Shown: positions 46,158 through 57,424 of the stretch, in pieces
Position numbering within the stretch: position 1 is the stretch's first letter
Layout: every line of letters starts with the position of its first letter
NCBI GenBank assembly: GCA_015680685.1
Contig: MNCI01014639.1
Coordinates: 136,458 to 200,457 of the forward strand
Length of the DNA: 64,000 nucleotides
From: Gnetum montanum
Taxonomy: Eukaryota; Streptophyta; Gnetopsida; Gnetales; Gnetaceae
Direction: 5' to 3'
The notes under the pieces: generated by a model
The model's input: the letters and a program-made list of their open reading frames with translations, nothing else
Databases searched by the model: none
Told to the model about the DNA's origin: nothing
Made by a program: the position numbers and the translations under genes

Positions 46158-49100
46158 ATGCCTTCTTCTCATAAGAGCAACTCACCACCTAAGGATCACA
46201 TGCGAGACAGTCGTCAAGATAAAACACATAACCAAAATCATCCAAGCCCTAAACAATATAAGATGACATATACTCATCCCGATGAGTATATTCCTAATTT
46301 TACTTTTATTCTCCATCAGGACGAGCAGCTGCGGTGGAGAGTTTTGCAAGGTAACATTGTGTTACTCCCAGATCAATCAATCTCTCACATGCTTTTCCAT
46401 GCCTTGGCATTGATAGGCATGAACGAGCTATACGCTGAATACGTTGTGGAATATTTTGACATGAGGGATTATTATCCCATAGATGCCCAACGTATGAGAG
46501 ACTTAAGATAGGAGAGTCAACATGCACTGTTGAAGGGTAAGGTTCCACACATCCTTAGCAAAATAGAATATGAGGAACCCCTTATCACGGGTTCTTTAAC
46601 AAATGATGTTCATCCTCCTAACAATGATTAGGAGGTTGGGTATCTGAACCTATGATCAAGGGTACATAACCATGGTTTTGATGCCTATGAACACCAACTA
46701 TTCATAGAGGGAACAACCACTTATGCTAAGGACGGGCACTTAGATCATCACCATGATCGGGGTCGTAGCAGCCGAAGAGAAGGCAAGAAATATCGTCATG
46801 GTGATGGTTCCTCTTCTTCTTCACCTTCTTCACATCACTCACCCTCTCCTTCCACATCTAGGCGTAGTCACCATGAACATAAAGGTGAGGATAAATGTAA
46901 TAAGGATGGAAGACCTCGATGGGAAAGTCGAGAGAGAGGACAAGGTCAAGGACGTAGGAAGAGTAGGGAACAACGCAGACATCACAGACATCATGAAAGA
47001 GACGATCATGACGAGCCCCTACTTGTAACCCAAAGTATGCTTGACATAACGAAGGCAGTTAGGATTCCCACAAGGCATTTAAAGGATAACTGGATCAAAT
47101 GATTAGACATGAACAACATCCCACGATTTGAAGTGGGATATAATGCTGATCTCCAAAATCATTTACGGGCATTCCATGATGCCTGTGCCTTGCAAAATAT
47201 AGAAAATGAGTGGCAAAAACTTAAGTTTTTCCCAAGGACACTCACCAAAGAAACAGAGAGCTGGTACAAATCCTTAGAACTGGAAACCATCAGGAGGTGG
47301 AGTACGATGCTAGAACTATTCAATGAGAAGTATCAAACATACTCCAGAGTGTCCAATTTTCGTAAGCAGATCCAAGGCTAGAAGCAAGGTACACACGAAC
47401 CCTTGGATGCTGTCATGGCCCGCTATTACACATTGTTACATCGTTGCCCAGGCCATGGGTATGCTCAGCAGGATCAACTTCGCAACATCGTGGATGGGCT
47501 GAGGCATGAAACTAGAAGAACCCTTGGAACTTACGCCCAAGGGAGACTCTCACAACTTAGAGCCCATGAAGTACGTTTCTTGTTGGAGCAAGTAGCAAAA
47601 AAAGAAGGTGAGCTACACAAAATGGAAAGTGTGGAAGAGTACAACCATGATCCCTCCCTTCGAAAGAAGGGAGTGAAGTTTTGTGATGAAGAGGATGATT
47701 CACCACTCGAAGAGTTGGTGAACAGAAAGACCTTGCTGCTTTAAAAACTCATAACTAAAATAGCAGCTAAGGTAGATGATGTATGAAGTTCCTTAGACTC
47801 TAAAATTGAAACTGTCTTAAAATTTGTAGAATATTCTATGGTAAAACAAAGTAGTGACAAAGGTAAGAAAAAGTGGAGAGATTTAGGCCCTGCACATAAC
47901 AAGGGTAAGGGGAAAATCACTAACTCTGATATGGTTGTGAACTCTAACACAGACGATGATAGTGGATGTGAGATCTACCACTATGACCATCCTAAGGGAT
48001 GTTGCCCCATCATCTCACATCTACAGGAGTCTGGGGTGTATGCGCTTAATCCAAGAATCAACCAACGGAAAACACCCTAAAGGTTACCTTATCCACAAGG
48101 TAACCCAAGGTAGTTCCACCAACCACTAATGTATTATCCAAGTGGGACTCCACCACAGCCCATCAGAAAGCATCAGCAGTGGAAATACCCACAGTCATGG
48201 GGGATGCCATCACCGAAACATTAGTACCCTTACCGACAGCCTGACCCTTATGGATATTATGTGCAGCAGCCGATTTCTCCAAGTGACTCTATGAGTCACA
48301 CAACCCCCAACCGTTACTACCAAGTTTGGGAGTACTTCAAAAGGACTCCTTCTCCTCCTTGAGACACTCCATACCCACACCATCCTCGTAATCCATCCAC
48401 ACATCTTCCACTAGTAGTAGTTCCCATAACACCTCCTACTCCAATAATGCAAGGGGAACTTCCTCCTCAACCGCAACAATGTCACACGGCGAGAGCTATA
48501 AATATCTAACCTACTACTGGTTCTGACAACTGTAAAAAGAGAAGACCCTACTTTAGAACCAAAAGCCCAAATAAACTCTTGCAACAACAAGCGATTGGGC
48601 CCATGTACACTCTTCCACCATCTAACACTTCGGATCAGCCTTCCATCCAAAATCAGAGCTTAACACATACGGTTATGTTAACGCATAATGTAACTGACTG
48701 GATTAAGGTAGGCCACCTTCCTAGGAAACCAACTAACCCTGGGAGTTTCTTAATCTATTTGCAGATCACCAGAAATGAACCACATAGGGATCTTCTTGAC
48801 TCAGGTTCTGGAGTCAACTTAATATCACGAGAGATGTATCATGCCTGGAACCTGCCCCAACTTAAGAAGAGTAACATTCAACTAGAGTTGGTAAACCAGT
48901 CCATAACCATTCTCTTGGGATTGGTGGAGGACATCATTACCACTATATGCGGTTGATCTTACCCAACTGATTTTCTTGTGATTGAAGTGAACAACAATGA
49001 AGGGGACTTCCCAATTATAATGGGAAGGGCATGGCTAAGTACAGTAGACACATGCCTTAGGATCCGCCATCTTTCCTTGGAAATCTCTAAGATAAACATT

Positions 49101-49304
49101 TGTGGAAAGATCGAGAATAGGAAAGTTCCATGCATCACATACAATGATTCATCGTGTGATGACATGATGGAAATGCCTCCATGTAATAGGTGTGCCCACG
49201 AAACTTTGAACCAAAGATACCTGTATGTAGCAACCACACAAGAAGTAGTAGACACCCCATGGTTGACAGCCACTCGAAGGAGCAAAAAAATGTGCATGGA
49301 ATGA
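46158..49304 (+). pseudogene. gag: Gag-protease of element C, one frame with stops
   Basis: One frame of about 1,049 codons with no frameshift and about 14 stops. Order: basic start (MPSSHKSNSPPKDH); NFTFILHQDEQLRWRVLQGN; an H/R/S-rich region at about 46750-47000; VRIPTRHLKDNWIK; the capsid domain at about 47120-47520 (NHLRAFHDACALQ, LTKETESWYKSLEL, LLHRCPGHGY); a P/Y/Q-rich linker at about 48080-48480; and the protease at about 48700-49100. The active site is LLDSGSGVNLI (Asp at 48798-48800), followed by PIIMGRAWL. Ser replaces the usual Thr of DTG. D has the same protease. Nearly every stop is one C-to-T or G-to-A step from a codon. Confidence 0.88.
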
Positions 49305-51044
49305 ACTGAGGAAACGCATGCCAACAACGAAGGCATAGACACATTGGAATAAGAGTGTCGGCAACTTCCATCCCTTAATCTAAGATCATCAATTGGGAGA
49401 AGTTGAACACTTCTTAGAAATTCAAACAGGTGCTCATCATTGCGTATCTCTCCCTTACAACTTAGTCATGGGGGAGATGGCCACGTATGGTGATCATATG
49501 GGGCCCTCAGTTCTTTTTTGATTTTTTTTTACAAGTTTTTTTTTACATGTTTTTTTCTTACACATTTTTATTTTACAAGTTTCTTTAACTTTTCTTGTTT
49601 TTTATTTTACAACATCGTTATATATTTTCCATTTTTTATGTGTATGTGTGTATTCCACCATGTAAGTTTGTCCCATAATAAGGGTTTCTAAATAATGGTA
49701 TGAATTGTTTTCATATTGATTGCTAATGTTTGGTTTTTACCTTTAAGTCACAATGTTGATACTAAGGTATGTTTCTTTTGATATGGCAAGTAATGAGACC
49801 ACTTCATCCATCCATCCACCAATTTCTATGGTTTCTCTCAACTTGGAAATGTATAGTCCCCTTCTAATAAGAACTTTAACGAATCGGTGATTGGGTATTT
49901 CTTAAACTAAGGAAGGACTGAAGGATTGAAAAGGATGTGACTTCAAGGGAACTTAATGCTTTTGTGTTGGTCATTCTCTTGGGTGCTTGAATGTTTCTTC
50001 TTGAGTTTTCTACCATTCCGATGTTACCCAATTATCAGAAGCTAAGACAATAAATATAAAAATTCTTTGCATGGTGTGGTTCTCATGCATAAAAACACAA
50101 AACATAAAAAAAACAAAGAAAGTGAGAATTCAAAGCACACCCCTTAGACGGAATAAATATTTGGGCTACAAGCACTGGTTATGGAACCAAAATTGTTCCC
50201 TCTAACTAAGGCCCTTCTCACTCCCCATTCTCTCCTTTGTTTCATTGGAATGGTGGTGGCTCTTGGGGAGTCCATTCTTGTTGTCCAAGTGGATGGTTTA
50301 ACCGAATGCATTGATACGAAGTCACTGGATGTGGTTGGTTTGAGGCCAGAGTTGGAATGAGAATTGCTAAGTCACATTAATCATAAAACACAAAAGAGGC
50401 TATACACCACCTTGTTCTTGGGATTCCATTTTATTCTCTTCTCTTCCTCCTTCTCTCCATTTTTCACCTCATTGCTGGTTGTATCATTAGTGTATATATT
50501 TTGGTTGATGCATTGTTTTCCTTTTTGGTAAATTTTTTTGGTTTAAGACTCTAACTCTTGTTCCAAATGACATTCCTGAAGCCTACAGACTCTTTGAATA
50601 TGGGTTTGTTAGGGCATTAAGGGCATGAGCTGGCTTTGGGGAGGACCCACTAACATTCCTATTTGGAGCATTAGTTAAATTATTTTCCTTAACATTTTGC
50701 TATTAATTTTATTTTGTTCATTTCCATCTTGACATCCATTTTATTGATGCCATAGTTGTCTCTTTTTCTCTATCTTTATTACTCCTTTTCTTTCTCCATT
50801 CTAATGCTACCAGAGGTTCGCGATTAGTCATTGGGGTCTAGGGCCTGATTTTTTTGATTTTCTCCTAGCCTAAAAATTTTTGATTTTCTTCCTAACCCCT
50901 ACACCTTCAATAGTCATCATTAATATATCTTCCAATCCATATCAGCCATACCACAACCTAGCCAATGAGTTTACACCGAAGAAAGGTATCAATTACATGA
51001 TGATTCAGTTGCCCTTGCTAATTAAGATTGTGTTGTGTGTGTAG
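49305..51044 (+). other. Element C, region downstream of protease (pol deleted)
   Basis: No RT, RNase H or integrase frame is present. T-rich runs at 49500-49620 are followed by blocks shared with D (inverted) and E. A block matching E is at 50600-50660. Near 51030 the sequence TTGTGTGTGTAG could be the splice acceptor before the downstream ORF. Confidence 0.6.
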
Positions 51045-51230
51045 ATGGTGATCATACAAATAATAGATTTGATCTGGACCAAACACTTGGAATGGAGCAG
51101 TGTTGAAGCAGCTATGCAAGGAGCAAGATCTATGGCACACTTATGGATGGACAACGAAGGTGCAATCTTGGTGTTGGTAGCAGCAACACTTCTTTCTCTC
51201 TCTCTTTCTCAGCTGCCAACAAAGGCCTAA
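51045..51230 (+). pseudogene. Element C remnant of the downstream ORF
   Basis: A 61-codon frame (MVIIQIIDLIWTKHLEW...) starts right after a pyrimidine/TG-rich stretch ending in TAG, as E's ORF does at 1563. It could be a truncated relative, or chance. No domain is seen. Confidence 0.3.
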
Positions 51231-51395
51231 TGCCATTGTAATAAGGTGTTCACCCTTGTTGTTATGAACACCAATTTTGTCAAGTCTTGTAATAATGATC
51301 CGTTCACATGTCATTCCATTAGTTCCATTCCCCTCAATAATTCCATACCTTCCTGATATTATTGTAAGGAACTCAAGGACGAGTTTTCATTCAGT

Positions 51396-51405
51396 CATGG
51401 GGGTA
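51396..51405 (+). other. Polypurine tract of element C
   Basis: CATGGGGGTA precedes the LTR start TGATGAG, preceded by AGGACGAGTTTTCATTCAGT as in E and D. Confidence 0.75.
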
Positions 51406-52476
51406 TGATGAGATGCGATATCGCATGCACCAGGATATCACATCCCATGCGATATCGTGTACGCGATATCATGTTGTCCCTTGCGATATCGTGTACGCAA
51501 TATCACGGTCCACCGCCAAANGGATATCACATCCCATGCGATATCGTGTACGCGATATCATGTTGTCCCTTGCGATATCGTGTACGCAATATCACGGTCC
51601 ACCGCCAAATCTATAAATAAGAGGCAACACTCCCCTCATTTCTCATCCTAGGCTTAAAGTAGGGAAACTCTGGTACTTTGATCACTTCAGAGATAGAATA
51701 TTTTCCATGTGCCCATAGTAGGAGTCCCCAAGTGAATGGATCTTTATTCGAGCAGCTTTGTACTTGAACGCAAGTTGTGTATAGCAATAAAGACAAGTTT
51801 TGTGGATAAAGCTTGCAGTGCATGGAATAGGATTTATTACTTGTTATTTCTTACCTATTATTTATTACTTGCATTAGTGTGGCATGAGTATGATTTGATT
51901 ACGAGCATTGACGAATGTGTATGGCTTGTCAAGGAATTGGCTACTCATCGCGATTAGTCTCTCTCACCCTCAACTCCTAGAATGCTGGATGAGTACAACT
52001 TGATTACGAGCATTTACGGATGTGTACGACTAGTAAAGGAATCGGCTGCTCATCACGTTTAGGCTAGTTAAGTACGTTAGTATGACCACTTTGAGCATGT
52101 GCATTACATGTGGTAATCCTAGTAATGATTAGTGTTTGGTAGCCATAGTTGCATAGTTAAAGATGTGTACGATAAGTGAGAATGGATGCTGATGCTAGTT
52201 AATTTATACTTAGTCCTTAGTTAGAGTTAGTTAGCTCTCTCAACCCTTCACCTTGATAGCATAGGAGAAAAACCATAAAAGACCATAAAAATCATATACC
52301 TTGGACTTACTTAACCATACACCGTGACAACAAAAAGTAAGTCTAGGAATACAATGAATGATTAGCCCCAAGTGTTCCATGGGGCATTTAGGCATTTAGT
52401 CTATGGAGTTCGACCGGATCATGCGTGCTACGCTCGTTTCGTATAGTTGAGTGTAGGGGTACCTTGCCACTCATTA
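51406..52476 (+). mobile_element. 3' LTR of element C
   Basis: It aligns with 45039-46016 along its length. It is 1071 bp as given, but 89 bp of that is the N-flanking duplicate at 51433-51609. It ends CACTCATTA, against CACTCATCA in the 5' copy. Confidence 0.9.
51433..51609. other. Single N flanked by an exact 88 bp duplicate
   Basis: 51433-51520 and 51522-51609 are identical, separated by N. The 5' LTR of the same element has only one copy, so the duplicate is almost certainly an assembly join inside a palindrome-rich segment. Confidence 0.9.
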
Positions 52477-52481
52477 TTTAG

Positions 52482-53280
52482 AAACACACTAATGAACTAG
52501 GCCATCAACACACATCTTATAATGATGTTCCATTTATTTCTATGAAGCATTTGACTTGATGAAGAAATTATTATTTCTTCCTATGGTCCAAGTCTTATGA
52601 CATCTCACTATGGTCCAAGTTTTGTGGCATCTCGTAAGTGAGAAGATAAGTAAGGATGCCATCATACTAGTTAAGCTCATTAGGCACTTGTTCATTTATC
52701 ACATCAGCAAAAATAATTTTATTAGAAAATTGATCAAAAAGTGAGCTCTTCTTCTATTTTTTGTTCCATTTTAACCAAAACTAGTGGTCAGCAACTACAT
52801 TCTTAGTTCCCTTTCAATCTATCATTGTCTAATCGAACTCATGCAAGATCACAAGCCATCGTATGACATAAGGACTCATCATCAACTTGTTCATTAAGAA
52901 GCAAATTGCACTATGGTCTATGTGCATAAATGCCTTGTATCTAAGCACATAGCACCTAAATTTCTCCCAGGCATACACCATCACCATAAATTCTTTCTCT
53001 GTTATGGTGCAATTTAGTTGTGCACCAATAGTGCTTCAAATCATACATAGGATATAATAAGAATGTCTCTAATTATCCAACTATATGAGCATAGCTTTCA
53101 AATAAGAGTTTGATGCATCCATCATGATGTGAAATGGTCTAGACCAATCAGATGCTCATAGAATTGGAGTTTCTAGAAGCTTTTACTTGAGTTGCTAGAA
53201 TACCTTTTCACATTCTTTAGTCTAAAAAATGGAGCACCTTTCTTTATCAACTTGACTAATTATTTTTCAATATTAGATAA
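52482..53280 (-). pseudogene. pol: Element D RNase H and start of integrase
   Basis: On the minus strand RNase H is clear: AQLNCTITEKEFMVMVYA, EKFRCYVLRYKAF and HIDHSAICFLMNK, the Athila-type form of 'TEKE..AVV.A..KFR.Y' and 'TDH'. The stretch to 52482 is decayed and joins integrase at 45038 once C is removed. Confidence 0.8.
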
Positions 53281-54030
53281 AGTTTCTATGACTCGCTGGT
53301 AGTAGCGAGTGTATCCAAGGAATGACCAGACATCTTTGACATTTTTCAATGGATAGGTAATTCCTTGGATGACACTAATTTTCTTAAGGTCCATCTCAAT
53401 CCCTGCTTGTGAGATTCTATGTCCCAACATAATATCCTTCTAGACCTTCAAATATCTATTTTGCTAATTAAGCCAAAGTTTGATCTTCATACACCTTTTC
53501 AGTACTTACTCAAGATGGATCAAAGCTTGTTCAAATGTAGCCCCATAGGTGGAGAATTCATCTATGAAGACTTCCATCTTACTATTGATCTACTATTTAA
53601 AAATGCTAAGGCATTGAAATGTTGTAGGGGCATTGCATAGACCAAATGGCATATTTTTCTATGCAAAAGTTCCCTAGGAACTTGTGAACATGGTTTTTTC
53701 CTAGTCCTCCAGTGTAATCTGAATTTGGTTGTAACCATTATAATCATCTAGAATGCTATAGTAGTAATGCTCAGAGATTCTTTCCAACACCTAGTTCACA
53801 AATGGCAATGAAAAATGATCTTTGTAGGTCATCATATTTAATAGTCTAAATTTAATACAGATCCTCCTCTTGTCACCTTTCTTTGGCATGATCACAAGTG
53901 GCTAACCCACTCGCTATCCATAATGAAATAGATGAACCTTGAGGAGTTGTTAAATCTCCTCCTTAATGATTTGCTTCAACTTGGGGTTCAACCACCTTTG
54001 CAATGACCCCTTTGGATTCATGGAAGGATT
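53281..54030 (-). pseudogene. pol: Element D reverse transcriptase
   Basis: On the minus strand: VIMPKKGDKRRICIKFRLLN, then KDHFSLPFVN, then DDYNGYNQIQI and MPFGLCNAPTTFQ, then the catalytic box as VFIDEFSTYG. The second catalytic Asp is Glu (53557-53559). Athila RTs normally read 'DDFSVYG' here. Then come HRISQAGIEMD and VWSFLGYTRYY. Frameshifts and stops are frequent. Confidence 0.85.
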
Positions 54031-55070
54031 CATATAGATGCAATGCTGGCAAATCCATGGATCAATTTTAGTAAGTTTAGGATATAACTAAGCAAAGGTT
54101 GTTGACCATTTTTTGCTCATCATCAACAACATTTCTTTCTTTTTAGGAGAAATATTGGCATTGCTTATCATTGGCTTTCCATTTTTAAGAAGGCATATTT
54201 CATGAAAATAGGTATACATTTCAACTCTAGGGGCTCCTATTTGATATTTTTAGGGGTTTCCAACTCTTCCCAAAAAGTATCATCAAGTTCATCATCAAAG
54301 AGTTGGCAATGAACTTACTCTAATTAATCCATGCCTTTAACATAGGAACATGCTATACTCTCTGTTGGTTCCATGTAAAGTGTTGATCCGCATATAGGAT
54401 CAACTATCAGCCATTGGATGTCCTTATATTTTAAGGCTATTGTGTACATGCATCTTTGAATTTCAATTTCATCTACATACCATCTACATGTTGTGATTGA
54501 TGTACTTTTTACGACCCATAGTTTTTGCACACAGTTGCACCTTGTATCACTTTACACAATGCATGGAACGTTTTTCTTCTTAATCTTTTCAAATCCATTC
54601 TCCTTGGAAATCTTCAAGGATAGGTCTTTAATTTCCAATCATGCATCAATAGTGCTTAGCCAAGCCCTTGCCATTATGATTGGAAAGTCCCGTTTGCAAT
54701 TGTCAACACAGATCACCAAGAAATTAGCAAGATAGGAACACCCACAAATAGTGGTCTCAATGTCCTCCACCAATCCCAAGAAAATAGTGATGGACTAATC
54801 TACCAACTCAAGATGAATGTTTCTCTTCTTGAGTGGAGGTAGGTTCCAAGCTTTGTAGATTTCATGGAAAATCAAATTAACACTAGAACCTTAATCAAAA
54901 AGAGCCTTGCATAGCTCATTCCTAGTGATTTGCAAATAGATTAAGGGACTCCTAAGATCAAATATTTTCCTAAAAATATGACCATCCTTTATTCAATTAG
55001 TTACTACATGGATCAACATATGATTGTATGCACTTTGGAGAAATTTGATTTGAAGGGGTCTCGAATGTAA
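54031..55070 (-). pseudogene. pro: Element D protease and pre-RT region
   Basis: On the minus strand GSSVNLIFHEIYKAWNLP (about 54890-54840) matches SGVNLISREMYHAWNLP in C; a stop sits where C has the Ser of the active site. IFLGLVEDIETTICGC and DFPIIMARAWLSTIDA also match C. The remainder to 54031 is the linker to RT, decayed. Confidence 0.8.
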
Positions 55071-57070
55071 TGGATGTAGAGGATGAGGGAGAAGCAGGGC
55101 TATCAATCACATGTTTGTGAGGGATTTGTAGGACTGTTGTTTTGGAAGAATGATCATTTGAGGAATCTAGTTTTCATACCACTCAACTAAGGAGCTAGTT
55201 GTAAATTAACATTCCTAGTAGTGACTATGCAAGAATTTCACCTTGTAGGAATAGAGTAGGTGGTAATTGAGTTGACGGTAGAGGGACGTGTACAAAAGGA
55301 TGAGGAGGGTGGTGAGGATATATGAATTTCCCTCTTAGAGATGGAGATTAAGCTCTAAAATACTCAAGAGGGTAGTAGCAAGGCTAGAATGAGATATGAC
55401 TGGAAGAGCCACATGGAGAAATGGGTTGTTGAAAATAGTATCCATATGGATTTGGTCATCTATAAGGGTATTGCTATCTTGGTGGTGGCATCCCCCATAA
55501 CTATGGATGCTAATACTAATGGTACCTTTCAAAGGATTGTGGTAGAGCTCCACTTGGATAATAGGCTTCTTGTTAGTGGAATTACCTTGGGTTGCCTTGA
55601 GGATAAGGTAACCATTTTGGTGCTTGCATTCTAATCAATCTAAGATTTAGAGCATATGCCCCAAATTCCTGAAAGTGTGACATAATGAGGAAATGTCCCT
55701 TATGATGTTGATATTGGTAGATGTCACATCCACCATCATCATCTAATTTAGAATTCACAACCTCCTCTATGGTAGCAGCCTTTCCCTTATCCCTTTGGTA
55801 CGCATAGTCAACTTTCTTCTTCTCTGACAGTCATGATCATTACTTTGCTCTTTTTATTCCTTTGCTATTTTCAAAGAGGTTTGGAGTTTTTCATCCAAAG
55901 AGTCCCACATTTTATCTACCTTAGCCAAAATTTCAAAGATAAACTTTTGAATTGGCAAGGTCTTTCAATGCACCACCTCATCAAAGAGGGCCTCCTTTTG
56001 ATTATCATAGAACCAAAATTTCCCCTTTCTAATGAATAGGCTCCAATTATATTCCTCCATACTTTCCAATTTTCCTAATGCTTCTTATTCTTTAGAAACT
56101 TGCTTAATCAGCCGTTGGATCTAATAGACCATTAATTCTAATAATCTCCTTTAGGCATAGACCCCAATAGTTCTTCGTATTTTTGAGTGGAGCCCATCTA
56201 TGATATGGTGAAGCTACTTCCTTTTCAAATAACCATGGCTAGGACATCAATGCAAAAGACAATAATATCTATCCATGGTTGTTTCCAAGGGTTCATGTGT
56301 TCCTTGTCATCAATCTTGGATCTACTTTCTTAGGTTGGATACTTGGGAGTACATTTGATATTTTTCATTGAACAACTCAAGCATTGTACTCCATCTACGG
56401 ATTGATTTTAGCTCTAAGGACCGATACCAACTTTCTACTTCTTTTATGAGTATCCTTGGGAATAGATTTAGCTTTTTCTATTTAATTTCAATGTTCTTCA
56501 ATGCAAATACATTGTGAAAAACATGAAGATGATTTTATGGATCTAAGTTGTATCCCCCTCAAACTTGGGAATATTGTTCATATCCAACCACTAATTCTAC
56601 TATCTTTTACATGTCTAGTCAAAATTCTCATAACCTCTACAATGTTTAGCATGTTCTAAGTTGCAGGAAAAGGCTTATCATAATCATGGCCTCTATGATG
56701 GCCATGATGCCTATCATGCCCTCTACTACCACTTCTCTTGTGATGGTAGGCCTCTCTTCATTACCCACACCCCTGATCTTGACTATTCCAATGGAGCCCA
56801 CAATCATCTTAGTCCTGCCGATCACCTCCATCATAGCCATGTCCTCTGTGGATTTAGTTGGAGATAAAGAAGGAAGAAGAGGATGTTGAAGATGAAGAGG
56901 AAGGAGGACTAGCCCCACCATGGCCCTCACCATCCCCTCTTCTTTGGTTATAACCATGATCATCATATCTATTATCATCATGATGCTTGTCCTTGAGCTT
57001 GCCATGACTCCCATCTTTGGAGCCCCTATGATCATGGGATCCACTCTTACCCAAATAGGATTATTTATAG
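55071..57070 (-). pseudogene. gag: Element D gag, decayed
   Basis: On the minus strand the H/R/S-rich region (SHDHRGSKDGSHGK, then SPPSSSSSTSSSS, at 57050-56850) corresponds to that in C. The capsid region follows with many stops and shifts: a leucine/cysteine-rich part near 56200-56400 and a linker rich in proline and tyrosine near 55300-55550. Motif by motif it is weaker than C. Confidence 0.6.
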
Positions 57071-57424
57071 TGGATTATAAATTCTAGTTTAAGCCCCCTT
57101 CACAAAAGTTAATCAAAGAATAATTAGTATGTTAAGAACCCCCAAAGGAGGGACCCTCATTATCCTTTTGGTTTAATAAGCACAAGGGATTATTGAATTG
57201 TTTCCCCTTCAAACCTTCATGCTGCTTCTCCTATTTTTTATCTCTTTTTCATTGTGTCTCATTGGGATGGTAGTATTGATAGCCATGATCCTGCATAACA
57301 TAATCATCATTGAGATCCTAGATGCCCAACTTCATAAGATTTTGGAGTAAGATCCTAGAAATGAATTGGTCAGGTAGCAATACAATGTTCTCCTCCATGT
57401 CCCTCCACTGCAGTTATTCATCCT
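57071..57424 (-). other. Element D sequence upstream of the gag H/R-rich region
   Basis: Decayed minus-strand sequence between D's gag and element B's edge. D's 5' LTR and primer site are expected beyond B and are not in the window. The five bases before B (57420-57424, ATCCT) are B's expected target duplication. Confidence 0.4.

Larger units (their letters stand above)
45039..52476 (+). mobile_element. Non-autonomous Athila-like element C (gag-pro only)
   Basis: It has two close LTRs (978 bp and, after removing an assembly duplicate, 982 bp), a TGGCGCC primer site, one long gag-pro frame and a polypurine tract, but no RT, RNase H or integrase. After the protease it passes directly to sequence that in D lies beyond integrase, so it is a deletion form. 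It is inserted in D's integrase gene in the opposite orientation. Confidence 0.9.

Noticed and set aside
48210-48650. Minus-strand frames opposite the proline-rich part of C's gag
   Set aside because: Arg/Ser/Val-rich shadows of a Pro/Tyr/Gln-rich sense frame.
49500-49620. T-runs as a terminator or retroposon tail
   Set aside because: Interrupted T-rich sequence inside element C, with no target duplication or upstream gene end.
51405-51651. Three reading frames in the GATATC region
   Set aside because: They cross the N and repeat the same palindromic words; produced by the array.
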